From Takakia lepidozioides (Eukaryota > Streptophyta > Takakiopsida > Takakiales > Takakiaceae): DNA of 64,000 nt. Shown here piece after piece: positions 23,864 through 35,091 of the stretch (positions are counted from its first letter, which is position 1; the number at the start of each line of letters is the position of its first letter). Location of the stretch: the NCBI GenBank assembly GCA_030704615.1, contig CM060732.1, positions 680,001 through 744,000 on the forward strand, given 5' to 3'. Both the position numbers and the translations under genes were made by a program. The notes under the pieces were generated by a model, which worked only from the letters and a program-made list of their open reading frames with translations, searched no databases and was not told the origin of the DNA.

Positions 23864-24192
23864 TAAGGGTAATGAAAAAATAACCTTACAAGAAGCCATA
23901 AGGGAGAGTAATGAGGTACCACTCCGAGCCTAAAGTCCAGATGACAAAGATAGAAGGGAACAAAACAGAGATAAAGAGCCACCGAAATGGCTCTCTAACT
24001 AAGCCTAAGGGGAACAAAAGAAGGACAAAGAGCCATGGATATGTGCTCCCCAACTATGCAGAAGGAAGTAATAGGGGCTAGGCCCCCGAAACAACGTTAG
24101 CAAGAAGGGAAGGAGAGAGCACAAAAACACTCTACATACTACCTCTTTTCCTCTTGGGAGCCTCAAAGGTAAGATATGTCTTAGATTTCCCT

Positions 24193-25011
24193 TCACTTCA
24201 ACATCATCAGCTTCCAAATGTTTGTTTGGTGCTTGTTGAGCTGCCAACAGGCAGGGACGGAGTCTTCCCACACAATCCTTGTGTCTGAAATTCTTTTGCA
24301 GAAAACGAGGTCCTTCCCCCAGGATTTGTCATAGGAGGCAAGCATCTGGGTTCGCCCACAGTTGCCACACCTGGAAAGAGCTGAAACAAGAACTGACCAC
24401 ATTTTGCGAGCTTCAGACCTGAGGTCTGAGTGAGCCAGAAACAACACTCTTTGTAAGCAAGGCCTCACCTTCTGAAACAACAGTGCGCATCTCATTTTCC
24501 ATATACGCCAAAGGATTATCCCTCTCAGAGATTCCCAAACTGGACAGGAACGGTGAATTATGCCATTCTTGATATTGAGTAACAAGACAGAGGGAGAGGA
24601 GTCCAAATCAGATGACCTTGAAAGGAGTACAGGAGGAGGGCCTTGTCCCACACAGCTCGGGCAAACGGACAAAGAACTACGCAGTGTTTCCATATCTTCA
24701 GCTGCGTTAAGATTGCATGAGACACATTGAGCATGAGTGTCTGAGAAGTGTGCAACCACTGGTAGGATCCTATTTACAACCTTCCACAAGAAAGCCGTCA
24801 CTTTGGAGGGTTTGTGCTTTTTCCAAACATCAGTCCATATTGTCTTCCAAGAAACAGGGTGGCCAGGGAGATGTTGCCATTTCTGAGTCCATTTACGGTC
24901 AAGGCAACGCTTCGGCATCATCAGCTTATACCCGAGTTTGACTGAATAATTGAAAAAAAGATCATGGCTCTTGTTCATCCACACCCACTCACTTGGGTCA
25001 AAGTGCATCAA
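24193..25011 (-). pseudogene. LINE C-terminal zinc-binding (zf-RVT) fragment
   Basis: Minus-strand frame of 272 codons with WKTIWTDVWKKHKPSKVTAF then LWKVVNRILPV, followed by a Cys pair (CVSCNLNAAEDMETL) and a downstream cysteine. This is the zf-RVT layout found after plant LINE reverse transcriptases. A second frame (24755-24558) continues the family pattern with CPFARAVWDKALL, so a frameshift lies near 24700. Reverse transcriptase itself is absent. It is a different LINE lineage from the one in the HIBADH intron. Confidence 0.6.
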
Positions 25012-25499
25012 CTTAAGGGGGGCAGTTAAAAACCAACAGAAGAAATTTTTATAGTGCTACAACTCCATATGAGACGTCAGGTTTGGATTGCTAGAGAGCA
25101 TACAAAAAACTCTGATGTGAAAACAAACGATGGATGCAGGAATACTCACTGACACCGGCGAGACTTCATTGTTAACAGATAGCATGTCTTTGATGAAACA
25201 TCCATTTTTTTTTTCTTTTTTTTTCTTTAAAAAAAAAAAATCCAGAAGAAGGGAAGTAGCCTCAGATTTATTTATAAGGAGAAGAGTATAGGAGGAAAAA
25301 TTAACCTCCGGGCCGTGAAGGTGTTTAACGCATGGCAAACAACCTAGGGCCAAAGGGAAAAGGGGGGGAGAAGGAGGAGTTTAAGCAGAAGAGAGCCAGA
25401 CCAGGCCCCAACGCCCAAAAACAGGGCCGAGCAAGAATTAAGAAAAATCTAGATGAAACCAAAACTAACTACTCGCGATCACTGTAACTAAGCTGAGTC

Positions 25500-25541
25500 T
25501 TAACCCTTAAACGACCACGCGACCCGGATCGGGTCGCGTGG
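25500..25541. repeat. TTAA plus perfect 12-bp-arm palindrome (transposon end?)
   Basis: TTAACCCTTAAACGA is followed by CCACGCGACCCG, a 3-nt centre GAT, and CGGGTCGCGTGG, a perfect 12-bp inverted repeat at 25515-25541. An imperfect inverted copy lies at 23824-23863, also bordered by TTAA. TTAA followed by CCC is the signature of piggyBac-type ends, but no transposase is seen. Confidence 0.5.
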
Positions 25542-26514
25542 TTTTTCATCCATGACACCGTTTTGGCGGATGAAGTCGGATGGAATCAAGTTTGCCACTT
25601 TTTTATCCAGAAATTGGCCTCACGAAATTTACAAAGGAATTATGGGTTAAAGTATGGCATTGTTTCGCATTACCGCCCTCCCTAATGCCGTCATGTCGCT
25701 ACAATGAGGACCGCCACCTGTACAACTGTCGCACAGGGAAAGAGCCATATGCCATTCCGGTTCGTTAGATCCAGATGATCTTGCCTATCGATTTCTAGAA
25801 ACCCTACCACCCTGCCAGCGCAAGGAGCAAAGCTTTGGGTTCAAACTCTTTCCGCTTTCGCCAAGGGGTCGAGCTATGGAGGGAACTCTCGTTTAGGTTT
25901 CGTTTATCCACCTAGTATCCGTGTCATGCACCTCCATTTAAGCACACTTACACCGCCTCTTGCACTGGCACATGAGGCTTTGAGCAGGTTGCTGATCTTG
26001 GACAAAATTAGTCATATTTGTCAATGGATTGTATCCATGTGACATAGTTGTGCTAGGCATTGCAATATGCAGTGTCGTTGTTACTTAGAAAAAATTACCT
26101 CCCTTGTCGCTCCACAAACCGAACACTACATGAGTTGAGTTCGTATAAAACTCATCAAACATTCTTGACAGTAGCCACCAGTTTGAGCTTACATGCCACA
26201 GAGTCGCCAATTGATCTTCCTCATAGGCCAGCCAGGAGCCAACGTGGCTCAAGTTCTTAAATGAAAAAAAAAACGCTGCCTCCAAGCAACGATATCGTGC
26301 AACTTATCCCATGGTCTCTGAGAAGGAAGCTGCCTCCAGCTCTCTGTGTAACGATCAAGCGGGTAGGTAGCGCAATACTCGCCCAGCGGATGAGATCGAT
26401 TGCCGGCATGCAAGCCCACCAGACAAAGTGCCTTGTTCTCCTAGAGTCTAGACTACAAAATGGCGTCGCCCAACTGCACGACGCAAATCCCCCATTAACT
26501 TAGGGACCAGATGC

Positions 26515-26950
26515 TTAGAAGGCGAGCAAGATGAGAAGCTCATGGGACGCAGCGCTCGCTTCTGCGAAGGTGCAGAGAATGTCAGAGAGAGGGCGGCGGC
26601 GGGGTGGCCAAGCGATGGCGCGTGGAGGAGGAGCACGTGCTGGGCTACGTGGCCAGCGTGAGCGCGGTAATGAGCAAGCGTCGCGGCGCAGTCCACGACG
26701 CAGGACGTGCGCACGCTGAGTATAACTTAGAGTTGCAGGCCTTTGACGTTTTGCTGGTGGGTGTCCGTGTGCGGATGCGATGCTCGCCCACATCGTGCGA
26801 CTCACTCTCCAATCGCTCCAGTTTAGTAGTTCGCAGATATCTATTTTCGCAGGATTTGGCAATCCGCGTTTCTGTATTATATGGGCACAGGGCGTGAATG
26901 AGGGTGGATCCGCGCTGATGCCTCGCCTGGATGCTTGGCGGATGGGCACT
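26515..26950. other. CpG-rich stretch with unidentified open frames
   Basis: GC-rich interval with open frames on both strands (up to 144 codons on the minus strand, 97 on the plus). None shows a domain I recognise, and the overlapping openness suggests composition rather than coding. Listed so that the 25.6-27.3 kb interval is not blank. Confidence 0.25.
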
Positions 26951-27339
26951 CCGTTGTGGATGGTGGTGACGATCCTTCACGTCATGGGTCCTTGAGGTCA
27001 GGTGTCCCGGAGGCAGAGCAGTGGCGTTTAGGTTGTACTTACCTGAGATGACGCTGTGTATATGCAGCAAATGTTAGTGGGGGCGAGAGAACCAAAAATA
27101 TCTGATGGGTGTCTCCGCAACTCATGATTGGCTGCCAATCGGACCTTGGAAGCGGCCCATTCTGATTGAGAAGCAACCTAATTGCAGCTGACACATCTGC
27201 CATGGATTTATCACTGTCCTGATGATACTGACCCTCGTAGGCCCACTGCCCGGAGTCTGCTGCCCAGGCCTTGAGCACAGCAACACGATCCTCTCTCCTC
27301 ACGATTGAAAACATTATCCCTGCCTCGAGTTGTTTTACT

Positions 27340-27418
27340 AAAATTGGCCTCCAGTGGAATCTTGAGTAGTTTTGTGCACGGAGATGACTACTGCAGATTC
27401 CACTGGAGGCCAATCAGT
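27340..27418. repeat. Perfect long hairpin (about 25-bp arms)
   Basis: ATTGGCCTCCAGTGGAATC at 27343-27361 pairs with its exact reverse complement at about 27397-27415. The pairing extends outward through TTTACT/AGTAAA and inward through GAGTAGT/ACTACT. The loop is about 20 nt. The size and pairing resemble a plant miRNA precursor or a very short inverted-repeat element. Confidence 0.65.
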
Positions 27419-28849
27419 AAAAGACGGACAATCGAAGTGCTCTCTCTCTCTCTCTCTCTCTCGCTCTCTAACCAAGCAATAGAGGGCACCTAAGCATGGA
27501 AACAACCCTAGTGTTGGCTCTTCTTGCTTGAACCTGGATTCTTGCTCAGATGACTTCGACAGAAAGTGATGCTAAGGTCAATCGTGCGACTGTCCTTCCA
27601 CTGAAAAAAATTGGACCTTGAGCCTTGGTCTGAAGGGGCGCATCCACTCATGCAGTGTAACATATCAGTTGGTGAAGAAGCGAAGAGACTCACGCACTCA
27701 TCACGGTGAGCCTGGCAGCTACGATGGAGGAAGAAGACGAACCCTTCCTTCCAGGAGTTTACGGGGAGGTAGGGTTGGCTATGCTTTCATCACCATCGAC
27801 TCTAAGAGTCTCACACACTGGTGAGACCACTTGTGCAAGCAGTATGCCTCTGTTCATCATGCTAATCGGGCACGGGTCAGTTCACTTGAGGCATTGTTGT
27901 GACCCCGATCTCATCTACTTTTTCACAGGTACATCCCCAGTGACAGGTCTGTCTCTATGTCTTGTCTGCTGCCCTCTTGTTGGCCTTAGTGTTCCTATCT
28001 CTGTTGTTACTGTTGGGGTCTGAATCTCTGACCCGGGTCCATGATGACGTCACTACTTGCACTGAAGGGTGGTAATTAGCAAAGCCTGCCAGAAGACTAC
28101 GGCAAAGCGACCCTCTCTCCTGTTTCTCTTTCTCTCTTTCTCTCATTTGGCTGGGTACAAAAGGGTGTCAGTGAGATCCTAATCTATCGGGAATATTCAA
28201 AGGGGCCATGCTTCCATTGAAAAGGCCTTCTGGCAGACTCGGTTTCCAAGTTCCAACTCAGGAAGCCCCTAAGGATGCGGAAGTGTGCCAGTGATTGGAG
28301 CGGTCATTTTTTTCTTTTTTTTCACAAGTAACTGGATGCTCGCAACTTGTTACAAGTGGGATTTTCCAGGTTTCTGTATGGAGAGCACTGAATGCAGCCC
28401 TGGTGGTGCCTGTTCTTCAATCAATAGTAGCGAATTCAACTAAATATGGACATCAGTGTAGCCGGGGTGAGCATTGTTGTTGAGTTGTGGCTGCATGTGC
28501 TCGCTTCAATCCTAGATTTTCTGGTGGGGGCTTAGTTTTTATCTAGGACTTGAGGGTGGTGAGGAAAGGAAAGGAAGAGCATGAGACATTGTTTCCCGTA
28601 ACCCTGTGGCCATAGACCCTGCCCCCAGTTCAGGCGGAACAAGAGGGAACAGACACCATCTTTGTGCAGGGCTCATTTCATAGGTGATAATTCTTGTCTA
28701 TTGGTGTGGTAGAGTGCAGGGGAGCTGGCATGTGACCTGCAATTCTTCGCTTCAGTGGTATCACGAAGCTTCCTGACTTTTGGAATTTTTGGAGCTTTCA
28801 GGGGGAATAACTCGAGTTTCTAAACTGAGCAAACTACTTGTTGCAGTGC

Positions 28850-28971
28850 AGCGTTGTGAGCACTTTCATGAGTGGGGCAGATATTGTATGCAGAGGCAGT
28901 TTGACGCACCAGAAGGGGATTGGGATTGTGAGGAATGTCGAAAGACTAAGGCCTATCAGATTGCACAGTAG
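28850..28971 (+). pseudogene. PHD-finger-like exon remnant
   Basis: The plus-strand frame reads CEHFHEWGRYCMQRQFDAPE then GDWDCEEC and ends with TAG at 28969. The YCM..PEGDW.CEEC layout resembles the C-terminal half of plant PHD fingers (AIPP2-like, where EHTYCM..VPEGDW.CEEC is typical). The N-terminal Cys pairs are not in frame nearby. The flanks at 27.4-30.1 kb show no other domain I can name, so this is a fragment or one exon of a gene I cannot assemble. Confidence 0.35.
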
Positions 28972-30146
28972 CCCAATCTGCACACCTTGGCCTTCGTTCG
29001 AGCCCTAAAATGGGCAATGAGCTGCCCTCTGGACAGCCTCTCCAGACGGTATGATACAAGTTGATCAGCACAAGCATCACAAGGACAGCAAAGCAAAGCA
29101 TGTGTGCACTGCTAGCTGGGTATGATGCAGGCTTGCCCTTTGCTGAGTTGCCTCATGACATAGTCTGGATGATGGGCCAGCAGCTAGCTCTGCCAAGAAA
29201 TTCCTGTTAGCGACCCTCCCCTCTCCTGCCCTGGCTGGGCAAAGTCATGGGAACGTTGGCTATGTTCTCATGGGGAGAAAATATAAGTGTATCTAGACAG
29301 TATACACCGGTAATGAGGAGCTGCCTTAGTGATCATTGTGGTTTCACTTCACAGGAAGAGATATACTGGCAGGAAATGACCCTCTGCTGACCAACTTCAC
29401 ATGAAAATCAACAAGCCACGAGTACACACGCAGGTTGTCTATCTCTCATCCCGCGGTCCCCCTGTCCTTACCCCAACAGGCTGTCCAAGGCTACTTGTTC
29501 ATTGCTGCTGCCTGCATCTTTGACTGGAGACTTGCAAACCTGGTAAAGCTTGCAAACCTGGTAAAGCTTGCGGGAGTAAACTGAGTGTACCGTTCGCTCA
29601 AACAACCTAGCACTTCTGCCACTTGCCTCTGCGTGCAATGCTGCTCCGCCTCACACCACTCTCTAATTATACTCACAGCCCTCTCAAGGTGAAGTGGAGG
29701 TGCTAGTGGCTCTCCCGCCTCAGGTGTCTTGCACTCCGGCGCCATTAGCACCTGCACCCGCCCCTAACTACCGCCATATCCCTGAGTTGAAGCCATCATG
29801 CAGAATCCCTTTGCATTCACCCAAATGCACACACCCTCCCGACATGAACACTGAATACAAACAGACATGCATAGTAAAGGAGAGAGGCGCAATGTGGGCG
29901 CGCCAAATGCCACACTAAATACAAACTCACCGCAATCTCTAAAGCGCCACAAGCAAAGAAAGCAGAGCAGCTATATCGCCTGCACAAACTCCTGGTGGCA
30001 GAACATCGAATGATCCCTGGAGCGCACAAAAAAGCGCATCACAATGGAGCCAAGAGCCCACCCATAATCACATAAGCCGCCCAGCAATGAAACAGAAGCC
30101 CCACAAGCGCGCATAGCAAACAGGGAGGCCATCGCAAGAAGTACTA

Positions 30147-31193
30147 CGCACATGAGGGGGCGGGCAGGGCTGATCAGCCAGCGGATCAGCCCTGTGGGAC
30201 CCAGCGGATGTGGGGGCGGATATCCGCCGTGACCACGCACATGGGCGGATGAAATCTGCGGACTCATCCGCTGGGTGAACTCGGGCAAGAATTCACCATA
30301 GCCAAGTTTTCAGTGCCTTGAACTTTCCATTCTGAGTGATGGATAAAGCATTGTAATTTCTTTGATTTATCAAATTGATCTAGGAATAGTCTGTATTAGG
30401 GTCCCTTATCAACCATTTAGGCGATACTTAATTCAAAATGAAAGTACGCGTTTTGGGAATTTTTCAGATTTTGGCATAATTGTTCGGAAACTATGGGACC
30501 AAAGTGCCTAATGCCTGAAAATTGCAGCAAAAAACTTTCAAGCCTCTTCTCATCTTGTTTGTAGTAAGATGAAAATTTCATTGAACAAAAATCAATACAA
30601 ATATATGCGTGCGGAAATAACTTCCTACAAATCCTATGAAAACCTAATGGAGTATGGACTCATGAGGCATTGGGTTTCTATTTTGTATTTTTATTCTTAA
30701 GAAAATAAATGTTTTCTCTTCTCATGTGCCTAACTCAAAAAAAATATAGCATGAAGATGCCTAATGTGAGAAATGGTTTGAGAAACGTGCCTAAGCAGTC
30801 TGTTTGGTTTTTAATAATTATTAGGCGCAAAAATGCCTAAACGGTTGATAGGGGACAATACCTTAGGCATTTGGTCTCGTTATGAATATAATATTTGGCT
30901 GCATATGTTTTGTGTGCAGTTTCTGTGTTGATCGGATACTATGTGCGATTGGAAAAGGCTCTACTTACAGACTTTAAAGCCATTGCGTGACTAGCCGCTT
31001 TGTTTTAACATGAAAATTAACTTTTGTTTTTTAATCTAAAAAGTGTTTTTTTCATCTACTTTTATCCGGCGGATCAGCTCGCAGGCCGAGCGATCGCGCG
31101 GGGCGAATATCGCTATCAGCGCGGGGAAGCGGTGTCAGGGGCGGATCCGCCCACTTTTCCAGCGGATCAGCCCCGTTTTTTGGTCATGTGCGC
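30147..31193. mobile_element. TIR-bounded GC-rich element (tentative)
   Basis: The left end CGCACATGAGGGGGCGGGCA with GGGCTGATCAGCCAGCGGAT matches the inverted right end, whose reverse complement reads CGCACATGACC, GGGGCTGATCCGCTGG and GGGCGGATCCGCCCCTG. Both subterminal regions repeat GCGGATCAGC/GCTGATCCGC. No coding capacity and no clear target duplication are seen, so the exact edges are uncertain. It contains a second TIR element (30390-30870). Confidence 0.4.
30389..30870. mobile_element. MITE-like element nested in the 30.1-31.2 kb element
   Basis: The left end TCCCTTATCAACCATTTAGG and the reverse complement of the right end, GTCCCCTATCAACCGTTTAG, form imperfect inverted termini about 480 bp apart. 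The interior is AT-rich and non-coding. It interrupts the GC-rich TIR element described above. Confidence 0.5.
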
Positions 31194-31199
31194 AGGAGA

Positions 31200-32250
31200 G
31201 TTCACCAAAGAGAAAGCGCGCGAAAGCCCACCAGGGCATCCCCCTCGCCCTGAGCATGCAGCGGCCGGTGTCCACACGGGCGGACAAAAAAAGACGCTGC
31301 TTGGAGGTGGTGCTGTTGGATCCGCCGATCGATTTGTCCTCTTTGCAAACACGTACTACCTACCTGAGTACATACGTATGAGATAAGGTTGAGGACGATA
31401 CAACCAAAAGAAAGGTAGCTACTGTAGCCTGGTCGACCATCCGTCAACAGAGGCCTGCAAGCGACAGTGGAAGTAAGACAAGATAGAGTTGTGGGTGGGT
31501 CCCAGATGGAACGTGGTGGACTAATGGCCATGGTGCCCCCACACGCTTGCGGTGGGGCTTTGCGGAGGTGGCGGTGAACTCTTACCGACAATTGTGACGA
31601 CATGAAGCTCATCACCCACCTCACCTCGCCTCACCTTCGCCGTGGCTTGGCTTCCATGGCGGCCAGCTCCCTGACACCTGCCGGAAAGTCGGCTCCTGCT
31701 CCATGCTCCATTGTCCGCTTCCGAGCTCTGGCAATGATACCTGATGAAAGGGGACAGGAAGGATTGGATTGGAGTCCCTCTCTCGATAATATGTGAAGTG
31801 CCCTGCACAGTCAGTCGTATCATGGCATATCTCGAGCTTAGGAGAAGACATTCACCTAATCCTCCGCAAACGATAAGCTTAGATGCCACAATTTGGAAGG
31901 CATGGCTGGACCAAAGGTTCGCACTTCTTCGCACATGTTTACTCCATTTTAGTAAAATCTTCCGACAATGTTAGAAGTCTCACTTCTACTTAGAAGTCAG
32001 GCTGCCGAGGCAAGTAGGAAACCGTACATCAGATTATAATGTACATTAGACGAATCAACACGTGTAAAGAGCTGTCCAGGTATGTCCGGCATGTAAATAA
32101 TGAGATCCTAACCATCATCACTCATGAGTCCTGTTTCAAAGAAACAATCAGTTGTCTGTCATGACTCCACGCATTGAATCAGTTCTGTGTTGCGTGGACA
32201 AGAGAAGTGTAGGGACCGTTGCTGTACATGTACACTAGTTTGCAAGGGCG
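31200..32250. other. No gene recognised
   Basis: Open frames on both strands up to about 140 codons exist (31202-31624 and 31521-31934, minus), but they overlap each other and show no known domain. I see nothing I can support here. Confidence 0.4.
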
Positions 32251-33158
32251 CAACAACGCAACCCACAACGCAATTCAAACTTGCCAAGGTCTGCTGGCAG
32301 AAGGAGAGGAGAGAGAGAGAGAGAGAGAGAAGGTGGGTGGGAAGAAGGGGTGGCCGAGTTGGCAGGGCACGTGCCCTCACGTTCCCTCGGACAGAGTGGA
32401 AGGGTGATTGTAACTTAAAGTCAGCGCGCTGCCCCCCTGCTTCCCTGCAAAACTGGCACGCCGATCATGGCTGCCCGTATATAGCTGCCCGCCGCCCTGT
32501 GCGCAAAGCTCGCTTGTCACCCTCCACCTGGGGATGAATCTGTAGAGAGACTTCAATGTCTAAAGATCTATCCAAGACTGCTGGACCCAACCTGGAATTG
32601 AGGAGCGAGGTGGGTAGGGAACTGACTCAGCTCCCTGCTAAGTTTGTCTCTCTTTGGAAAACCAACCTCCCTCCCGTCTCTCTCTGTCTCTCTCACTCTC
32701 ACAGTTTGTGGATCATTCAGGCTTGCTTTGTCTAGGCTGCAAAGCTAGACGTTGGAACTGAAAGGTAGTGTGGGAAGGGACGGTGTGATATCTTCCCCCT
32801 GGTAATCTACCTCCAGGTGGGCTGGATGAATCTGCAGCTGAAGAAGGAAGTTAGTGAACAAAACTGTGAAGTGAGCACTGGGTTGCTTTGTTAGAGGTCC
32901 TGAAGTTATCAGAGATCGATCGACATATGATCCAGTTCTCACACGCCTTCATCAAGTCTGTCACCATCGCCTCGGACTATATGTGCTGGATGCAGGTATA
33001 GATTACTTCCAATTGGCAAGTTCCTCCGTATCCACGAGGGGAAATAAGAGGATCTCAGGTCCAGAGGTGGCATATCGGAGCATCGCCTTCAAGTACCCCC
33101 CCGTCTTCAGTGCATTCCAAGTCTACTGGAAGTCTACTGTAGTTCGTCAGGTCGAGAC

Positions 33159-33989
33159 CAGTGTTGGGCGGTTACCCGCCTGGCCCCGGGTAACCGCCGG
33201 TTCCGGTTATGTGGAACCGGACCGGAACCGGACCCGCCTGTGCAGAACCGGAACCGGAACCGGAACCGCTCATTGGGGATTGTGTGGGAACCGGAACCGG
33301 CGGTTCCAGCTACGACCACATGTGTGGGAACCGGCGGTTCCAGCTCCAAAACGGTTCCGGTTCTTGGTTCTTGACCCCCTGGTGGGGCTGGTGGGCCCAG
33401 GGAAAAACTTATTTAATGCTCTTAAGCTCCTGAGATCCTGGGTTCAATGCTTGAAGGCCATGAGATTCTATGTTCAATGCTTCAGCGCCATGAGATCTTG
33501 GGTTCAATCTCCAGCTCCATGATATCCTGGCTAAGTTCATTAATAAAATGTTTGAAGATGCCAATACTTGCCAGGTAGCTGAATAGTACTTTCAACCAAT
33601 AAAATTTTACCCATTTTCTTCTACCAGTTTATCTAGAGTATTTTTGTTTGTTTTTTTGTGTTAGTGAAAACTAACAAAATCGTTGGATTTTAGTTCAAAT
33701 ATGTGAATACACTGCTATTTAATCTACCGGACTGATAAAATATTTTAAATCTAATTAAATTAAACAAATATATTTTTAAAATAGAACCGGAACCTAACCG
33801 GAACCGATGGTTTTTATCAGCAACTAACCGGTAACCGGAACCGCCCCCATGTTTAAAAGTTGGATCCGGAACCGGACCGGAACCGGCTCAATAAAAAAAA
33901 ACCGGAACCGGATCCGGAACCGTCTCTTGAAATAATTTTGGAACCGGAACCGAAGGTTCCTTCACAAATGCAAGAACCGCCCAACACTG
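33159..33989. mobile_element. Non-autonomous hAT transposon with 8-bp TSD
   Basis: Terminal inverted repeats CAGTGTTGGGCGGTT at both ends (15 bp perfect), flanked by the 8-bp target duplication GTCGAGAC (33151-33158 and 33990-33997). The paralogous site at 53638-53645 has a single GTCGAGAC and no insert, a true empty site. The subterminal regions are dense with GGAACCGGAACC repeats, in keeping with hAT subterminal binding sites. No transposase; 831 bp. The insertion is younger than the segmental duplication. Confidence 0.93.
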
Positions 33990-34471
33990 GTCGAGACGAA
34001 CTACAGTACTTGACGAACTACAGATTATATGATCCTGAAAGTGTTTCTTCTGAACCTTCGAAGTGGTTCCCTCGCTTAGATCGGCGTCCAAAAACCGCAA
34101 GTGTTAGATGCGTGTACAGAAGAGCCAAGTGAATCAAGTTCCAGGATTATATCCAGACGAGTCTATCAATCCATTCAGAGGTTTGGACTTTATTAGGTTG
34201 TAGGAGGTTACACATTCCGAAGCTGTACCCACGATGAAGTACCGGATTTTGTCCCCTCAGTTCATATGTTTCTCTTCTCGAAGCTAGCAGCCTTTACCGT
34301 CTTCTATAGGTTTGCAAGAAACGGCGTAGTAAATGTGTAACCCATTAGACGTAGATGCTGCTTTGGAGACAGGAGCAGTTGGGCTGCCTTGCAGGTTACA
34401 GGCGCTAGCATGAGAATCTTCGTCAGCCAGAGAGTCATCAGAACGTGTATTATGTAAAGTAGGGTAGTATG

Positions 34472-34882
34472 AAGCTGGCGTGGTCAGGTGCAGCTTCATG
34501 CAATATGCCAGGCCGACTGGGGTCTCCCTCAGTGCTGCAGCACAAGTCTTCTCTCTCACGGCAGCGCCAGACCTTCCCATAAGCCCTGGACAGTTTGAGC
34601 ACAAGGAGGCATGTCACTCTAGTTACAATGGTGAGCAATGGTGTTCCTGTAGACTTGCGGCCATCGCTGCTTCAGCACAATCTGGATTTCCAGGGATCCA
34701 TAACAGGGGTGCCTTTGCCAAGTACGCGTCCAGACTCGCTACAAGCTAGTTTCAGGTCCGCAGACGTAATGGAATCAAAAGAATCCCAAAGCATCGACTA
34801 CCACAAAGGCGAAAGAAGAGATCCTTCAAGCCCAAACTACCCCACAAGTTACACTAGTCCCCAACAGGTCAATGGCATCAAC
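34472..34882 (+). pseudogene. Truncated, frameshifted copy of WRKY exon 1
   Basis: Aligns with the start of WRKY exon 1 (54106 onward), keeping the ATGAAGCTGGCGTGG start. Relative to the gene it has lost one base in the CTTCTCTCTC(A)ACGG region, plus a 3-bp difference in CCCTC(CTC)AGTG, so the frame shifts early. It ends where the copia LTR starts. It cannot encode the WRKY domain, which lies in later exons. Confidence 0.85.
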
Positions 34883-35091
34883 TGTACAGCGAATGATAGA
34901 TCAGGGTTATAGCCTAGAGTATCTTACTGGATAGTAGGTGAGAGATCACACTTGGACATGACTCTACATAGGATTGCACCTCTTCAGTGTGAAGGGATTT
35001 AAGGCTTGGTAGCACTTCTTTAATTAAGAGATTTACTTCTTCTCTCATCTCTCTCAAGCACACTCTTGTATTATCTCTCTTATATCAGACA
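34883..35091 (+). mobile_element. Copia 5' LTR (TG...CA, 209 bp)
   Basis: Starts TGTACAGCG exactly where homology to WRKY exon 1 stops and ends ...ATCAGACA, just before the primer-binding site TGGTATCAGAGC at 35092-35103. No matching 3' LTR is seen in the window, so the element is 3'-truncated or rearranged. Confidence 0.7.

Larger units (their letters stand above)
32250..34882 (+). repeat. Segmental duplicate of the WRKY promoter and exon 1
   Basis: Collinear with 52771-54514 at high identity over the whole length apart from small indels and the hAT insertion at 33159-33989. Shared landmarks are a GA-rich microsatellite, GGTGGGTGGGAAGAAGGGG, ATGTGCTGGATGCAGGTATA and the GTCGAGACGAACTACAG block. 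The duplicate stops abruptly at 34882, where a copia LTR begins. Because promoter DNA is included, this was a DNA-level duplication, not retroposition. Confidence 0.9.

Noticed and set aside
26515-26950. GC-rich frames as a divergent gene pair
   Set aside because: Overlapping frames on both strands, no domains, no supporting splice or codon pattern.
29520-29580. Short tandem repeat GCTTGCAAACCTGGTAAA as a possible CRISPR-like or iteron array
   Set aside because: Only two units, in eukaryotic nuclear sequence; no spacers.
33190-33960. GGAACC repeats as a satellite or coding Arg/Asn/Pro repeat
   Set aside because: They lie strictly inside the hAT ends and on both sides of a non-coding core, so they are subterminal repeats of the transposon.
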